NCBI GenBank assembly: GCA_000320545.1
Contig: ADNK01001129.1
Location: forward strand, 1-64,000
Reading direction: 5' to 3'
Source: Bigelowiella natans CCMP2755
Taxonomy: Eukaryota; Cercozoa; Chlorarachniophyceae
Length of the DNA stretch: 64,000 nucleotides
Shown: positions 24,426 to 36,108 of the stretch, one piece after another
How the letters are laid out: every line of letters starts with the position of its first letter
Numbering within the stretch: the first letter of the stretch is position 1
Notes under the pieces: model-generated
Seen by the model: only the letters and a program-made list of their open reading frames with translations
Databases searched by the model: none
Told to the model about the DNA's origin: nothing
Program-made: the position numbers and the translations under genes

Positions 24426-25260
24426 ATGAAGGAGGAGGACGGAGAAATCAAGGAGGAGGAGACCCGTAGCCTGCCGAGGAAAAATAGGAACAATGATGGC
24501 AAAGAGGGTGGCAATAAAAGTTCCCGAAGTAGTAGCCGTAGTGGTAGCCGTAGTAGGAGCAGGAGCAGTAGCACAGGGCGGCGTAGCAGCCGCAGCTCAA
24601 GTAGTGGTAGGAAAAGCCGAGGAAGGCGGGAGAGGAGGCGCGGGGGGAGGAGAAGAAGGTCTCCTGAACGGAGGAGGTCTTCGTCTCGGTATAATAGAAT
24701 GAGGAGGGATAGGAGAAAGAGTGGAGGAGGAGGAGGAGGAGGAAGAAGAAGCAAAAGGGAGAGCCGAAGCCGCAGCAGCAGCAGCAGCAGCAGCAGTTGC
24801 CACTTCAATGAAAACAGGGGGCGTGAACGGTCGGCTCGTGCCACCCGGAAAGAGACTTCACGGGATCGAACTTCGAGAGGGAGAAACGATGACGTTTCTG
24901 CTTCAAGAAGAGGCGGAAACAATGCATCTCATCGTCATGAACGGCACTCCTCCCTTGGCAAAAACCGACGTTCAGAAAAAGCACGAATACGAAAAAATTC
25001 TGGAGGCCCATCCTCTTCTTCGTCTTCACGACGTGGTTTTATAGCCAAAAGACAAAAGGCATCATCATCATCAACGTCAACTGGAGTTCCAGGTATCTTC
25101 ATGTGCTGCTAGAAATGTGCGTTCGCCTCACCCGTGTTCTTATTTGGTCTATTGCTGGCACCAGAGTGGCTGAAGAGAGCCATGATCGATAAGAAACGCG
25201 ACGATGCGGAGCAAGAAAAGCTGGCGAAAACAAAGGAGGTCTGTCTCAAAAACGCAAACA

Positions 25261-25293
<33 letters not shown>

Positions 25294-25311
25294 CGTGCAC
25301 ATGTACACAAG

Positions 25312-25364
<53 letters not shown>

Positions 25365-25659
25365 CAGAGGAGAGAAATAAATGCAGTATGGTAAATAGAG
25401 TGTTGATACAGCGCTTTTTTCTAGATGCAAGCCAAAATTGAAAAGCAGCGAGAGCTAGCGGGAGTAGCAGAGAAAGCCAGTGACGATGAAGACAAGATTC
25501 CTGGGGTCACCTTTGATGACAGTGTAGCAGAAGTTGACGTCAAGTTCGACTACGCCGATTGGGTTAGGCATGAGCAATATAGATACTGGCACATGATCCT
25601 CTCGCTAAATATGACATTTATTTTTACATATGTGCATGTATATATATAATATGTATATA

Positions 25660-25701
<42 letters not shown>

Positions 25702-26237
25702 TATTTTTTTATAGAAACGAAATGCTGCCTTTGCTGACTATTGGGGGGCAGGGGCAGTCTAAAACAATGCTTATTGTTTTCATCATAATAGTCACTTCAT
25801 CCTTTATACCGTAATCTTAGGTTGTGGAGCTTGAACCTGTGCAGAAGCAAACTATGGCAGTGTTGCTCGAGCACCTTGGTGTCGAATCCTTGGCTCTGAG
25901 AGATCTTGGGAAGAAAGAAACGGTAGCTGCGCTGAAGAAAGTGTGCGCCGAGAAGTCCATCCGTACGTCCGTGAGAAAGGCGATTTTGGAACTCTACAGC
26001 CTCATCAATAGGAAACGGGCTTCAATTTTGGCGAAAAAGCAGGCAGCTGCTAGAATGAAGGAGGACAACAAGTTGATGCAGGAGAAGGAAGCTGCAGCTG
26101 GAGAGGCCACCTCCCGGAACGCACAACGAAAAAGGCAGCGAGAAGTGTTGGAAGCATTTGCCAAAAACCGAGGAGGGCAGGGAAAGATGGTGAAGCACAA
26201 GTTGAACACGAAACGTCTTCCGAAATTGTTCTCATAG
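24426..26237 (+). CDS. Arg/Ser-rich (SR-type) nuclear protein
   Basis: The ATG at 24426 opens a frame of over 220 codons dense in RS/SR dipeptides (SRSSSRSGSRSRSRSSSTGR and similar), plus Gly and Arg runs. At 25093 it splices (CCAG|GTATC) to an exon at about 25165-25237 giving VPEWLKRAMIDKKRDDAEQE. An exon from 25425 continues MQAKIEKQRELAGVAEK..FDYADW. The last exon, from about 25820, runs VVELEPVQKQTMAVLLEHLG to a basic end MVKHKLNTKRLPKLFS and stop at 26237. SR proteins usually work in splicing, fitting an intron-rich genome. I see no RRM, so the exact role is open. A possible exon at 25715-25757 was skipped because it would stop the frame. Confidence 0.65.
25258..25361. repeat. (CA)n ... 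(GA)n intron microsatellite
   Basis: A CA run (about 25261-25290) and a pure GA run (about 25315-25358) lie in the second intron of the SR-rich gene. Confidence 0.95.
25640..25700. repeat. (AT)n intron microsatellite
   Basis: A long AT run with a few G interruptions, in the intron upstream of the last exon of the SR-rich gene. Confidence 0.9.
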
Positions 26238-26649
26238 TCACACGCGGCGTTGCGGTGGAGTGAGAGCGCGGGCAACGACGATAAAATAGTAGAAAATATT
26301 GAATACTAGGATCATTTTGCAATTTACATCTTAATGTATATATGTAGCTATGTATCTAGACATGTAGATCTTTCGTACTAAGGCACATAGCTGCTCATAT
26401 AATTGCTGCATTCATGCATCGCAAAGCGTGATTGTGAGTGCCGCTGCAATCGTCTCGAATAATGATATGTTTAAAAAAAATTAAGGAGCCCATCAGACTC
26501 TGTGTAAATTTACAGCATGTCTAGACACATGTTATATTACATATTTGTTTGGCATACGGCTACAAAATGTACAGTCAGTATACATCGAGCGCTGCTGGAT
26601 CCTGTGTAGTACCAGTAGTAGCAAATTTTGTGGAAGTGCCGCAATATAT

Positions 26650-26872
26650 CTGACGGATTTTATGAATAAATTAATTTTTTTCAATGGTCATCCCAATGTA
26701 GCTATGCAAAGCAGCAATATGTGGAGCACGCAGTGCAGAGTAGTATGAAGTCATCATTCCCACCCCGCCACATGGCATGCACTAGCGCTGTAGCCGCTGC
26801 ATTGCACTGCTACATAAGAATGACTATTGAACAAATTGGATTGATTGATTACATCCGTCTAGCTTACATGGC
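26650..26872. mobile_element. MITE-like element with about 70-base terminal inverted repeats
   Basis: The left end reads GACGGATTTTATGAA, an AT-rich block, CAATGGTCATCCCAATG, then TAGCTATGCAAAGCAGC. The right end, read on the minus strand, starts GACGGATGTAATCAATC and continues through CAATAGTCATTCTTATG to TAGCAGTGCAATGCAGCGGC. The two ends match in the same order and spacing over about 70 bases. There is no internal open reading frame, so the element is non-autonomous. Confidence 0.75.
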
Positions 26873-27039
26873 ATCTAGAATCTAATTGTGCATCGATCTT
26901 GTCACGCAGGCTAGCAGGGGTCTACATAGAATAGTTAGAGCGTGCAGTAAGCATTGTGGCATAGTACTCTGAATACGTGGTACGCATATACATGCTATCT
27001 ATAAAAATGGAAGCAATTACAACATAAGCGCGGTGGCTG

Positions 27040-27118
27040 CAGGATTGCTAGATTGCACAGCTACACTTACAGAAGGATGACGAACGAAAAGATTTAATCA
27101 CTTCATTACATTCATCAT
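27040..27118 (-). mobile_element. Solo MITE-like end (minus orientation)
   Basis: On the minus strand it reads GAATGTAATGAAGTGATTAA, a T-rich block, GTCATCCTTCTGTAAG, then TAGCTGTGCAATC. This matches the family consensus with some change. It is closest to the copy at 3395-3485. Confidence 0.6.
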
Positions 27119-27884
27119 ATATGCTATGTATGTAGCCCAGCACTAAAAATAATAAATGCAGCTATGCCCGAACTACTTGCGTGGTAGAACATCAACTGAG
27201 CTATGTGTATTGTACTACGGCGGTATGTCGGAACCTGCCACTGATACGCTAGTTTACTAACTGGGCCTCTCTAGCTCTGATGATGCTGTGGCTATTAGCA
27301 TTGTTGGTACGTACAACATACTGCATGCATTGATGCAGTTATGTAACAAATTCTATTCGAGGGTATCCTAATAGTTTGGCTCGCGTCGTTGAGATGTTGC
27401 TGCCACGTTCTATCTGGGAGGATGTTTTGGCCTGGAAGATTTGGGCTTTGACCCTCCTCCTTTCCTACGGGCCTTTTTGACGAGCAGTGCAAAAGTCAAA
27501 CAGCTTGGTTGTTTCGCATGATGCGGCAGCATTTGTGCAGTCGGAGACTACTCATAGATGCGTGTAGCGGTGAGTGACTAAGTAAGTAGTAGTAGTTGTA
27601 GTAGTAGTAGTAGTAGTGGAAATGGTGGTGTGTTGAGCAAACTACCCCCGTGCACATGGCCAATCCGTCAGATCCTACCAAGGCTCCCAGCAGCGAGGAC
27701 AGTATACCTTAGCACAGTGACAATGGTGACGACGATGACGATGATGACGATGACAATGGCGGTGATGATAGTGTGGATTGGGTTCGAAGCGTCGGGCAAG
27801 GCTCGTGAGTTTGTTGACCAGACGGTGATGGGACGAAAAATGATTTGTTCGGGATGAATGGATGGATAGATGGATCTCTCCAAG

Positions 27885-28050
27885 TTAAAAATGCTGAGAG
27901 AGAAGGTGAGATCGCTGATGACTGGTATTCCCCGTTAGCGCTGTATCTTGGGGCAGAGGTTGGAGTGGTGGTTTGCAGTTAGCATTGCTACCTTGGGGCT
28001 TCCGTGGCTGTCTCGGCACGATTGGTCGCTGAAACACGAATTGACTCGTC

Positions 28051-28097
<47 letters not shown>

Positions 28098-29218
28098 ACC
28101 ATAGATAGTGTTATATAATTTTATGCATAATGCTGTGATTATTCCTAACTTTGAAGGTCTTCGACCAACAAACATGTAGTAGCCGCAGGACATGTGTGTG
28201 AGGAAGCCAAAGATGGTTCAGGATTCAGGAAGGATTCCATTTCTCTCACAAAGCAGCCGCAGCAGCAGCAGCAGCAGCAAAAAGAAGAAAATGCCCGCAC
28301 AACGGTCGTTTGCTCTGCTGCGAGAAGGTGTTTAGGGAGAGTCGCAGAGCACACGAATGTACATTTACATCGATTCCACGGCTTAAAAAAACAAATCGCG
28401 GTTGGTTGGTTGCTCGATGCAGTTTGATTGTTACGTACGCTGTTGGCAGCTCTCCCACCGATCTCTCTCCTGTGGCTCGAGGCGACGTCTGATCAGTGGG
28501 GTGGATGGGCATGCACGAACAACAAGAGCAGCCATGGTGAGTGGTATTCTGCCAAAGTCGTTAGTTGGTGATGCTGATGATGTAGCAGCAGCATCAGCTG
28601 TCACCCTTCTTCTATTCTTCACTTCCAGACTCTCATGCTAAGAACAGTTCTCTCGCGCAGCCCCAACCGTGGCGTTTGCGGTCTGGGGAGATAGACGAGG
28701 CCCCCGCCGAAGGAGAGGGGGAGGAGGCATCTGCTGGAGGTTCAGCGAAAGGCACCCATTTGTTTCTGGAAGAAGACCCTTGCATCGTCGGCTTGTCCCC
28801 GGTCAGCAACACCGTGTGCCATGCTCCGCAAGATCCCTAATATAAGAAACAACGGGCAAAGCGGAAGGAGGAAGAACAAGAGGAAGAAGAACGAGAAGGA
28901 GGGGGAGGAAGGAGGAGATACACAATCAAAGAATCTCTCATGAGAATCTCTCTTAACAGCCAGATCTCTTCATTCGGAAAGAGATAAAGGCAAAGGGGAG
29001 GGGGTGGCCACACACTCCATTTATCAGTGACAGAAGGATGGACAAAGGAATGAGCTAAGAGGCGACCGATGCAAGGTGAACGTCCTTGAGAGCCTCGATC
29101 TTCTTGGGAGATCGTTGGTGCTTGAAGTCACCGAGCCCAAGCTGCCCGTAGCTGCCACACCCAAACGCATACGCCTCCCCACTCTAATAAAGAACATCAA
29201 AGAGCGCGCGCACATACA

Positions 29219-29249
<31 letters not shown>

Positions 29250-29916
29250 GATGTGCGTTGGTTTCTGTTCTTCAAACGTTCAGATGTCATTCATGCATTA
29301 GGCTGTTGTTGTTTCGGTTATCTTCGTTGATGCATCGTGATTTGTAGTATTATCATTATCATCATTATCATCATCATCATCGTCGTCGTCGTCGTCGTCA
29401 TCACCTCCGTGAGAACGATTGTGTGATGCCCTCCACATTTAACAGCTGAGGCCCGTTTCACCTTCATACGGCATATTATCAGCACCGAGCACCATATAAT
29501 ACCAAAACTCTCATAAATTGTGCGCCCCCCCCCCCCCCCCCCCCAAAATATATTAATATGTATATATGTGTATATATTAATATATATATATATAATATGT
29601 GTGTGTGTGTGTGTGTGTGTGTTGGGTGTTGGTGTATTTTCCTTCCTCATTTATTATTAGTAGGGCACCTTTGCATCTTCATCACGTGAAAATTCGTTGA
29701 ATTCCGACAGCAACAATGGTTTGGGCGACATTTCTTTACACTGAACGAAGAAGCTCTGTCACAACAACTACAACAATAACAACAACAACAACCGAATCCT
29801 CTCCCCCCCCTCTCTCTGCACAACTTGCTCTCCGGCTTTCCCCAGCCAACAATTTCTACTACATACATGCTGTATATATGGTCTATTAGAAGTCAATTAT
29901 AAATATATATACATGG

Positions 29917-29952
<36 letters not shown>

Positions 29953-30097
29953 ATAGATATTTATATATGTTTATCTAAAATAGTGTTTACGATCGTGAGT
30001 ACACGTTAGACGACTTATGACTTCGACGACCTCAGGCACTCCGAGTTGGCCGTACGTGTTCAAACCCCATGAAAGTACCTACAGAATCCCGCCACCC

Positions 30098-30129
<32 letters not shown>

Positions 30130-30586
30130 CAACACCGCATAGCGCATAAAATAATAACTGTTTCTGTAAACATGACGAAGAAGAAGAAGAAGAAGAAGAA
30201 GAAGAAGAAGAAGAAGAAAAAGAAAGAGCAGCCGCGTCTCCGATTTGATTTACTGATGGATAAATAAGGGCTGCTACCACCATCGTCCGCTACACACCTG
30301 TGTACGCATCTCTCCCAGCATAACGTTGAACCACATTATCACCGCAGATGAGTGCCGTGCTCCTGCTGATAGCTCGACGACGGCCATCTTCTCGAAGCTC
30401 TTATGAGGGGACTGGAACTGCCCATATTTGTGTTGATGTAGGATGTGTGTTATATCGTGAATATGACAACGAAGGAGAGAACAGGATGAAGAAATCACAC
30501 ACACACACACATGTGTGTGTGTTGCTGAACCACCGTATCTTATTTTTGCGGTGGAGATATGCCTACTTCTACTACTACTATTACTA

Positions 30587-30621
<35 letters not shown>

Positions 30622-31465
30622 ACTATTACCATTTTGACCACGACCAACACATTAGTACTGTATTTTTTCTCTCCTCCTTCCCTTCCCTGCCCTCACCCCT
30701 TCCTGTTCCCAACTCCTCCTCGTACCTTGACTTGATAGGGCGAATAGCGCGGAGACATGTCACCGGTTCCTGCACAGCATCGGAGGAACAAACACGCGCA
30801 AACGCGCAAAGGTGGAGCAATACGTTCATTTGCATCACGTTCAAACTTTTTAAGGGGAAAGTTAAAAAAATATAGCGAATACTGCGATGCAAAAGCCAAC
30901 GCACCACTCTAGCAACGACTAGCGACTGCACAAAAACATCGAAGGTGACATCAAATCCGAGTCTTTGCAATCCCCCCCAGTACACCGATAGAAGGGAAGG
31001 GGGGGAGAGGGGGGAGCGAGAGAAGGAGAGGAAGAGAGAATGAAATCATGATGACTTGTTGTCAATATCCCTGAGCTGCTATATCGTGTTACCTAATTGT
31101 CCGCTTTCATTGCAACCCCATGAGTACAACAACCCGCTCTCCATCACGCACATGCTATGGTGACTCCCTGCACATATCGAGGCCACCTTTCGAGCGACGA
31201 AAGACAGAAGAAGAAGAAGAAGAAGAAGAAGAAGAAGAAGGCACAGTGACAGTAAGAAATTATCATCACATCAACGTCACTTAGCAGCTTCCTCCTCCTC
31301 CTCCTGCCTGTTTGCCCCCAACACTTCGTCCATTACCTTGGCACTGAGAGTCGGGATCTTTCGTGGGATATGCTCAAATCTGCGATTTAGAGTGAGTGAG
31401 TGAGTGAGTGTGTGTGTGTATCGAATGTATGTGGATTGTCTGTTATGATGCTCAGTGCTGGTGAC

Positions 31466-31502
<37 letters not shown>

Positions 31503-33590
31503 GCGAGTAACATGCACATAAATGAAGGAAATCATGAAAATCATTTTTCAGCACCATCGTCTTGCTCAGTAGTGAGTTAATTTTCGAAATGTTCCCATCC
31601 CCCTCCACCAATTTTCTATGTCTCCCCTCTTCTTTTATTCTATTTCTCCAATCTTCTTCCACTCTCAAGAGCGAGCACCGTTGCTGTTTGGGATAGTTGA
31701 TTCCTATGATGTTGTGATGATGTGGAAGGAGATTAGAACGTATCGTCTCCGTTTTTCGTAACATCTTTCTCCCCTATTTATCGAGCCTTTTCCTAACACT
31801 CTCCGCTCTCTATATACGATTTTCCTCTGTGTACACGTGCGCTATGGGCATATGCATGTGTATTGTTCAGCGGTCGTTCTGTTTTCACCGATGTTACCAT
31901 CCGCGTCATTCGTGGTGTGTGTGTGTGTGTGTGTGTGTGTGTGGTTGGGGGGGGAGGGGGGTGGGCCTTCAACCTAAGCGTCCATTCTGAATTCTTCCTA
32001 TAAATCAGTTACAATGATATGATGAGTACTTGCCAGAAACATGGAGTCCAGTGGAAGCAAATAATGCCAAAAAATGTTTGTTCGTTGTGCAATACTTCCT
32101 ACACAGGGAGGACAGCAGCAGTGGTACTATATACTACTAGTAAGTAGTTGCTTCTTTGCATCGATGATATCAATATAGTCGCTTTGGGGCACGAATGTGG
32201 CAGTTTTGCAGAGCGAAATCATGCAGACAGAATAGTTGACAAGGGGTGAGAATTATAGAGGTTTGGTTGTCGTATATTATGCCTCCCCCTTTTCACTATT
32301 CTCACGTGACCTACCCCATGCGTAGACTTCTCCGGAATTCGACAGCGCGAGAGAGTGCTCACAACCCGCTGCAACCTGGATTATGAAGAAGAAGAAAGAG
32401 AAGAAGAAGAAGGAAGGTGATAAATAATGGGCCACGAATAACGCGTGCCATTTCCTCATTTTCTGCTGCTCCGTATACGATACAGAATGCGGTGGAAGTG
32501 CACCATGATCATCATTTATTGTCACTTGTTAGTACACCACCTGTTTAGCCGCCGTGCGTCTCAGCGCTCGGATTCTTGTTGGGTTGAGCTGATCGAAGTT
32601 CTGCTCGCTGTGTCCAAGAGCCCCGAAACTCGACGCTCCCCAAGAATATACCTACGTGCGTACGTGTGTGTGTGTGTGTGTGTGTTATGTGTGTCGTAGT
32701 CGTCGTCATATTGCTGTCGTTGTTGGTTGCTACTGTTGCTAAGGCTGACCTGTCCAGATGCTACCATTAAGGTGTGCGTGCGACCGCAGGAAACATCCAT
32801 CACGCTCTTGCCGGAGATCGCCATGACCCACTTAGGCTTCCACATGTTTTCTGCTCGACCGTGGCCGCACTGCCCAGAGAGGTCAGAGCCCCAGCTGTGC
32901 ACGGTGTTTTTGGTAGCAATCACAGCGTTGTGGTAATGTCCGCACGAGATCTGACCAGGTGAAAATCATCGACGTCAGATGCATATATTACAAGCTGCTC
33001 TGTGAAGTTTGAGTGGTGATGGATTACGTGAGCAATCTCCTTAGGTGCCAAAAGAATTTCAGTGGGAACAGGAAAAGCTCCTTTCTTAAAGAAACTCTCG
33101 ATAAGATCTTCTTTCGCATCGTCCGAGTAGACAAAAGAGGAAGATTGCTTTGATTTTGGCAGGCTCCCTTCATCAACTTTACTCTTTGAACTCGAAGAAG
33201 CCTCCTTGTTCTCGTCCACCATGGCGAAAAGTTCGTCGTCTATCACCTGTCCTTCATTTCCTATCATGTGATAACAAGTCAGCATCATTCCGAATGGATC
33301 GCTGCATAAGCAAAATCTCAAACGAAGCAAATTTCTGAAAAATAATCTTCCATAAGGCTAGTATCCAACCTCTTTTTTTCTATTATCTAACTTTCCTTAT
33401 ACAACTCACCTGTTACTTGCTGAGGCTGCTTTGTTACGTCAAGTTTGGCTGGCTTGGAACTCAGCTCGTATTTCGCCTTACCTTTCCTCCTCGTGTTTGG
33501 TCTCTTTTCTTTCCCAAGGCCCAGCTCGCCATGGATATTGCGCCCAAAGACGAAGAGACGGCCCGCGCGCGACGGCCCCTGATCTGCCAT
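27885..33590 (-). CDS. RCC1-repeat (seven-bladed propeller type) protein
   Basis: The start ATG at 33590 gives MADQGPSRAGRLFVFG then NIHGELGLG, a first RCC1 blade. Further RCC1 signatures follow in order on the minus strand: CGHYHNAVIATKNTVHSWG and SGQCGHG (32955-32850), VSCGRTHTLMVASG, VFSWGASSFGALGH (32640), AAGCEHSLALSNSGEVYAWG (32380), CAGSHHSMCVMESG with LLYSWGCNESGQLG (31185-31090), LSAGARHSSAVI (30375), VLSWGLNTYGQLGV (30085-30020), VKCGGHHTIVLTE (29440) joining SGEAYAFGCGSYGQLGLGD (29190-29060), then GSCGAWHTVLLT (28840). An insertion of about 110 residues, Ser/Lys-rich and then helical, lies between the first two blades (33290-32960). RCC1 propellers act in Ran exchange, ubiquitin ligases, cilia and chromatin; nothing here picks one. 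The tail after 28650 is Pro/Ser-rich and its end (stop at 27885 or lower) is uncertain. Confidence 0.7.
28050..28090. repeat. (AT)n intron microsatellite
   Basis: A pure AT run lies within the 3' part of the RCC1-type gene. Confidence 0.95.
29524..29544. repeat. Poly-C run
   Basis: A run of about 20 C residues (poly-G on the coding strand) in an intron of the RCC1 gene, followed by AT and TG runs up to 29622. Confidence 0.9.
30100..30222. repeat. (CAG)n and (AAG)n trinucleotide tracts
   Basis: A CAG run (30100-30129) and an AAG/GAA run (30177-30222) lie in the same intron of the RCC1-type gene, upstream of the exon at about 30085-30000. Confidence 0.95.
31206..31241. repeat. (GAA)n intron microsatellite
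   Basis: A pure GAA run (TTC on the coding strand) lies just upstream of the acceptor of the RCC1 exon at 31185-31090. Confidence 0.95.
31462..31502. repeat. (GAT)n intron microsatellite
   Basis: A pure GAT run in an intron of the RCC1-type gene. Confidence 0.95.
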
Positions 33591-33962
33591 TCCGGAGGGA
33601 GGTTTGTAGTAAGTTCAGTCGTCGGCTCAGATGTTCGAGCGACACGTACTACCACGATCTGGGGCCGACATGAAATATTCCATGTCGCACTATAGTCATG
33701 TCAATAAATTTTACTTTTCAAAACAAATTTGGGCACAACGACCGAAAACTACCTAGTTTCGTGAAGGTGCGACGATGTATTTCCATTGTCGTTGGCATGT
33801 TTTCTCTCTCGCACCGCACGGATCACGACGACAACCACCCACCTGCCGAATAACCTGCCCAGAAAATCCACGCATTGCGGTAGGCATCACCCAGCCCTTC
33901 TTTAGCTAGACGGCAGATCCACTCACAACCATTTAAAACCCTCGTTGCTTGTTAAGGCCATC

Positions 33963-36108
33963 ATGGACAGCGCCAAGGATCCCGTCAAGCTTGTAAGATG
34001 TCCACGTTGCGATTGGGGAGGGGTGCAGATCCGGGGATGGGTTCGCAGCGTGCAACAGCGCCTTGAAGGCACAACGTAAATCGCGCCAATCGTAGGTGAA
34101 CGATCTTCTGAAAGAAGTCAAGAGCATCTCCATTCCAGAACCAGTGAGTAGAACCCTAACCTCCCATGCCTATCTCCTTGCAAGTCCTCTTCGTCCTCAA
34201 GTTTCTTCCAAAATACTCCCTTTTCAGAGTGCACCGAGCACGAAGACGAAGAAGACGAAGAAAGTAGTAGGAATGGACGTTTCCTGGGCACCTATCGTTC
34301 CACTTGGTCACACTCCCTACTCATGGGAGGGAGATGAAGAGGAGGAGGTGGACGTGAAAGCTGCTGCCGAAGTAAAGAACCAGGTTTTCTTCCAACAACG
34401 AACTGAGCTACTGTTTTCTGCTTCATCTTACAACAAACTCAATATTCAAAACCTACGTTAGCCTCAGAACAGAGAACAAAAGAAGGCCAACGCGAAGAAG
34501 GTGCTCTACTTTCGTTTCATTTCTGCACACGTCTGAGTCGATGATACTGCGCCTAAATAACGATTAATCGACAGAACAAACAAAAGGCACCGAAGCAAAA
34601 GAAACAACCTAAGAACCAGAAACCAGTTTCAGACGCTGTGAGTAAGAATGTCATTCACTTGTCTTCAAAGAATGTATTCATTTGAAAAGTAGCATTGATT
34701 GTTGTGTTACCCATTTTACATTACAGCCGCTCTTTGCACGCATCGATCTAAGGGTTCGTTCATATAATTATTCGACAACATTAGTATTGGCACTCACAAT
34801 CACGCTTTCCGTTAGGTTGGACACGTTGTGCGTGTTTTCGAGCATCCAGATCCAGAGGTAGTTGCAGTCGAAAGACTTATTACAATGATGATGAGGATGA
34901 CGATGATTATGATGATGATGAAACCTGAAGCATCGGCAGGAGTAATTAGTGAGGTGGTAATTCTTTTCTTGCAAGCTGCAAATTTAAACCACCATTGCTC
35001 CCCATGTATGGGTCAATTGTTCTAATAGGTGAAGTCACTATGGTGCGAAGAAATCGATGTAGGAGAGGACCAACCAAGACAAATAGCATCTGGGTTGCGC
35101 AAGTTCTATGAGAAGGAGCAGTTCCAGGGCAAGAAGATTATCGTCGTGTGCAACTTGAAACGTACGCTACCACCGAATCCTCTAAAATCTGAAACCCCTC
35201 CGAAATGATCAGCATGTAATCTCATTCAAGGTATGTATTGCCCTGCATGTTTGATGTAACAGCCGCCAAACTGAAGGGCTTTGAGTCCAAGGGAATGGTT
35301 CTCTGTGCCTCGAATGAAGATCACACAAAGGTCCGTCTCCTATCATTGATTGCGTATAATATCTCTATTTCGAATCCAATCCAAGGATGATGACTCATGC
35401 CCTACTCCTGTGTGATTAGGTCGAGCTGGTAGAGCCCCCAAAATCCGCCGTGCCAGGCACACGAATCTCTTTGGCGGATCTCGACGTCACGAAGTAAGCA
35501 GAAGAACGGAGTTTCCCAATCTTCGTTGTTGATGTTCTCCTAACAGACAGCCATCGAAGCGATTCCGAATCATTACTTTTGGTGCAAATAGCTTTGGCTG
35601 AATCTTGGCAGCATGTGTTTTGGCGTATTGTTTTCGCGGTCGTTGTGCTGTGCGGTCGTTACATTATTTTTACATACGCGCACGCGCGCGCGCGTGTGTG
35701 TGTTTGTGATTAGATTCAAACCTGATGAGAGGGTGAACCCTAAGAAGAAAAAGAACGTCTGGTTGGACTTCGGACCAAGTAAGCTTTTTCTCTTTTCTAC
35801 TGATGCTCCGCATTATTTGGGTAGTGATGAACGAGGAAGAGAATGAGGAGAGACACCTCACAAATATACACCCCCTCCCCCCCTCTTTTAACGCAGAACT
35901 TCGTACCAACGGGAAGAAGGTTGCTTGTTTTGATGGGGTACTACTGACTAAATCCTGAAGTAGTCGTATTATGAGAGGAAAGTGCGGGAGGAGGAGGAGT
36001 AGTGAATAGTGAAAGAAGCACATTGAGCGATGTCTCTTTTAGGTGCCTTTGGTCGTTCCAGAGGGAGAATGCACAGTGCCAACTCTGGATAACTGTGTTG
36101 TGCGGTGA
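33963..36108 (+). CDS. tRNA-binding protein of the EMAP-II/Arc1p/AIMP1 family
   Basis: The ATG at 33963 starts MDSAKDPVKL, and about a dozen small exons follow. The N-terminal part (VNDLLKEVKSISIPEP, WAPIVPLGHTPYSWEGDEEE) leads to a Lys-rich linker (NREQKKANAKK, NKQKAPKQKKQ). The C-terminal OB-fold tRNA-binding domain is clear: LFARIDLRVGHVVRVFEHPD, CEEIDVGEDQPRQIASGL, FQGKKIIVVCNLKPAKLKG, SKGMVLCASNEDHTKVELVE, PGTRISLADLDVTKFKPDER, NVWLDFGPKLRTNGKK, then CTVPTLDNCVVR and stop at 36106-36108. The family binds tRNA without sequence preference and delivers it to aminoacyl-tRNA synthetases. Here it is free-standing, with no synthetase catalytic domain attached. Phases agree at every C-terminal junction. 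Confidence 0.9.

Larger units (their letters stand above)
26238..27290. other. Intergenic region with MITE-like elements
   Basis: No gene is seen. The stretch holds one complete inverted-repeat element (26650-26872) and one solo end in minus orientation (27040-27118). The remainder is AT-rich with CTAG/GCTAG words. Confidence 0.6.

Noticed and set aside
24329-24922. Long minus-strand Leu-rich frame opposite the SR-rich exon
   Set aside because: It is the complement of the Arg/Ser-coding repeats; the plus strand has the ATG, splice sites and downstream exons.
25715-25757. Extra exon (KRNAAFADYWGAGAV) in the SR-rich gene
   Set aside because: It keeps phase from the previous exon but runs into a stop with no donor; the direct join to the 25820 exon gives a complete protein.
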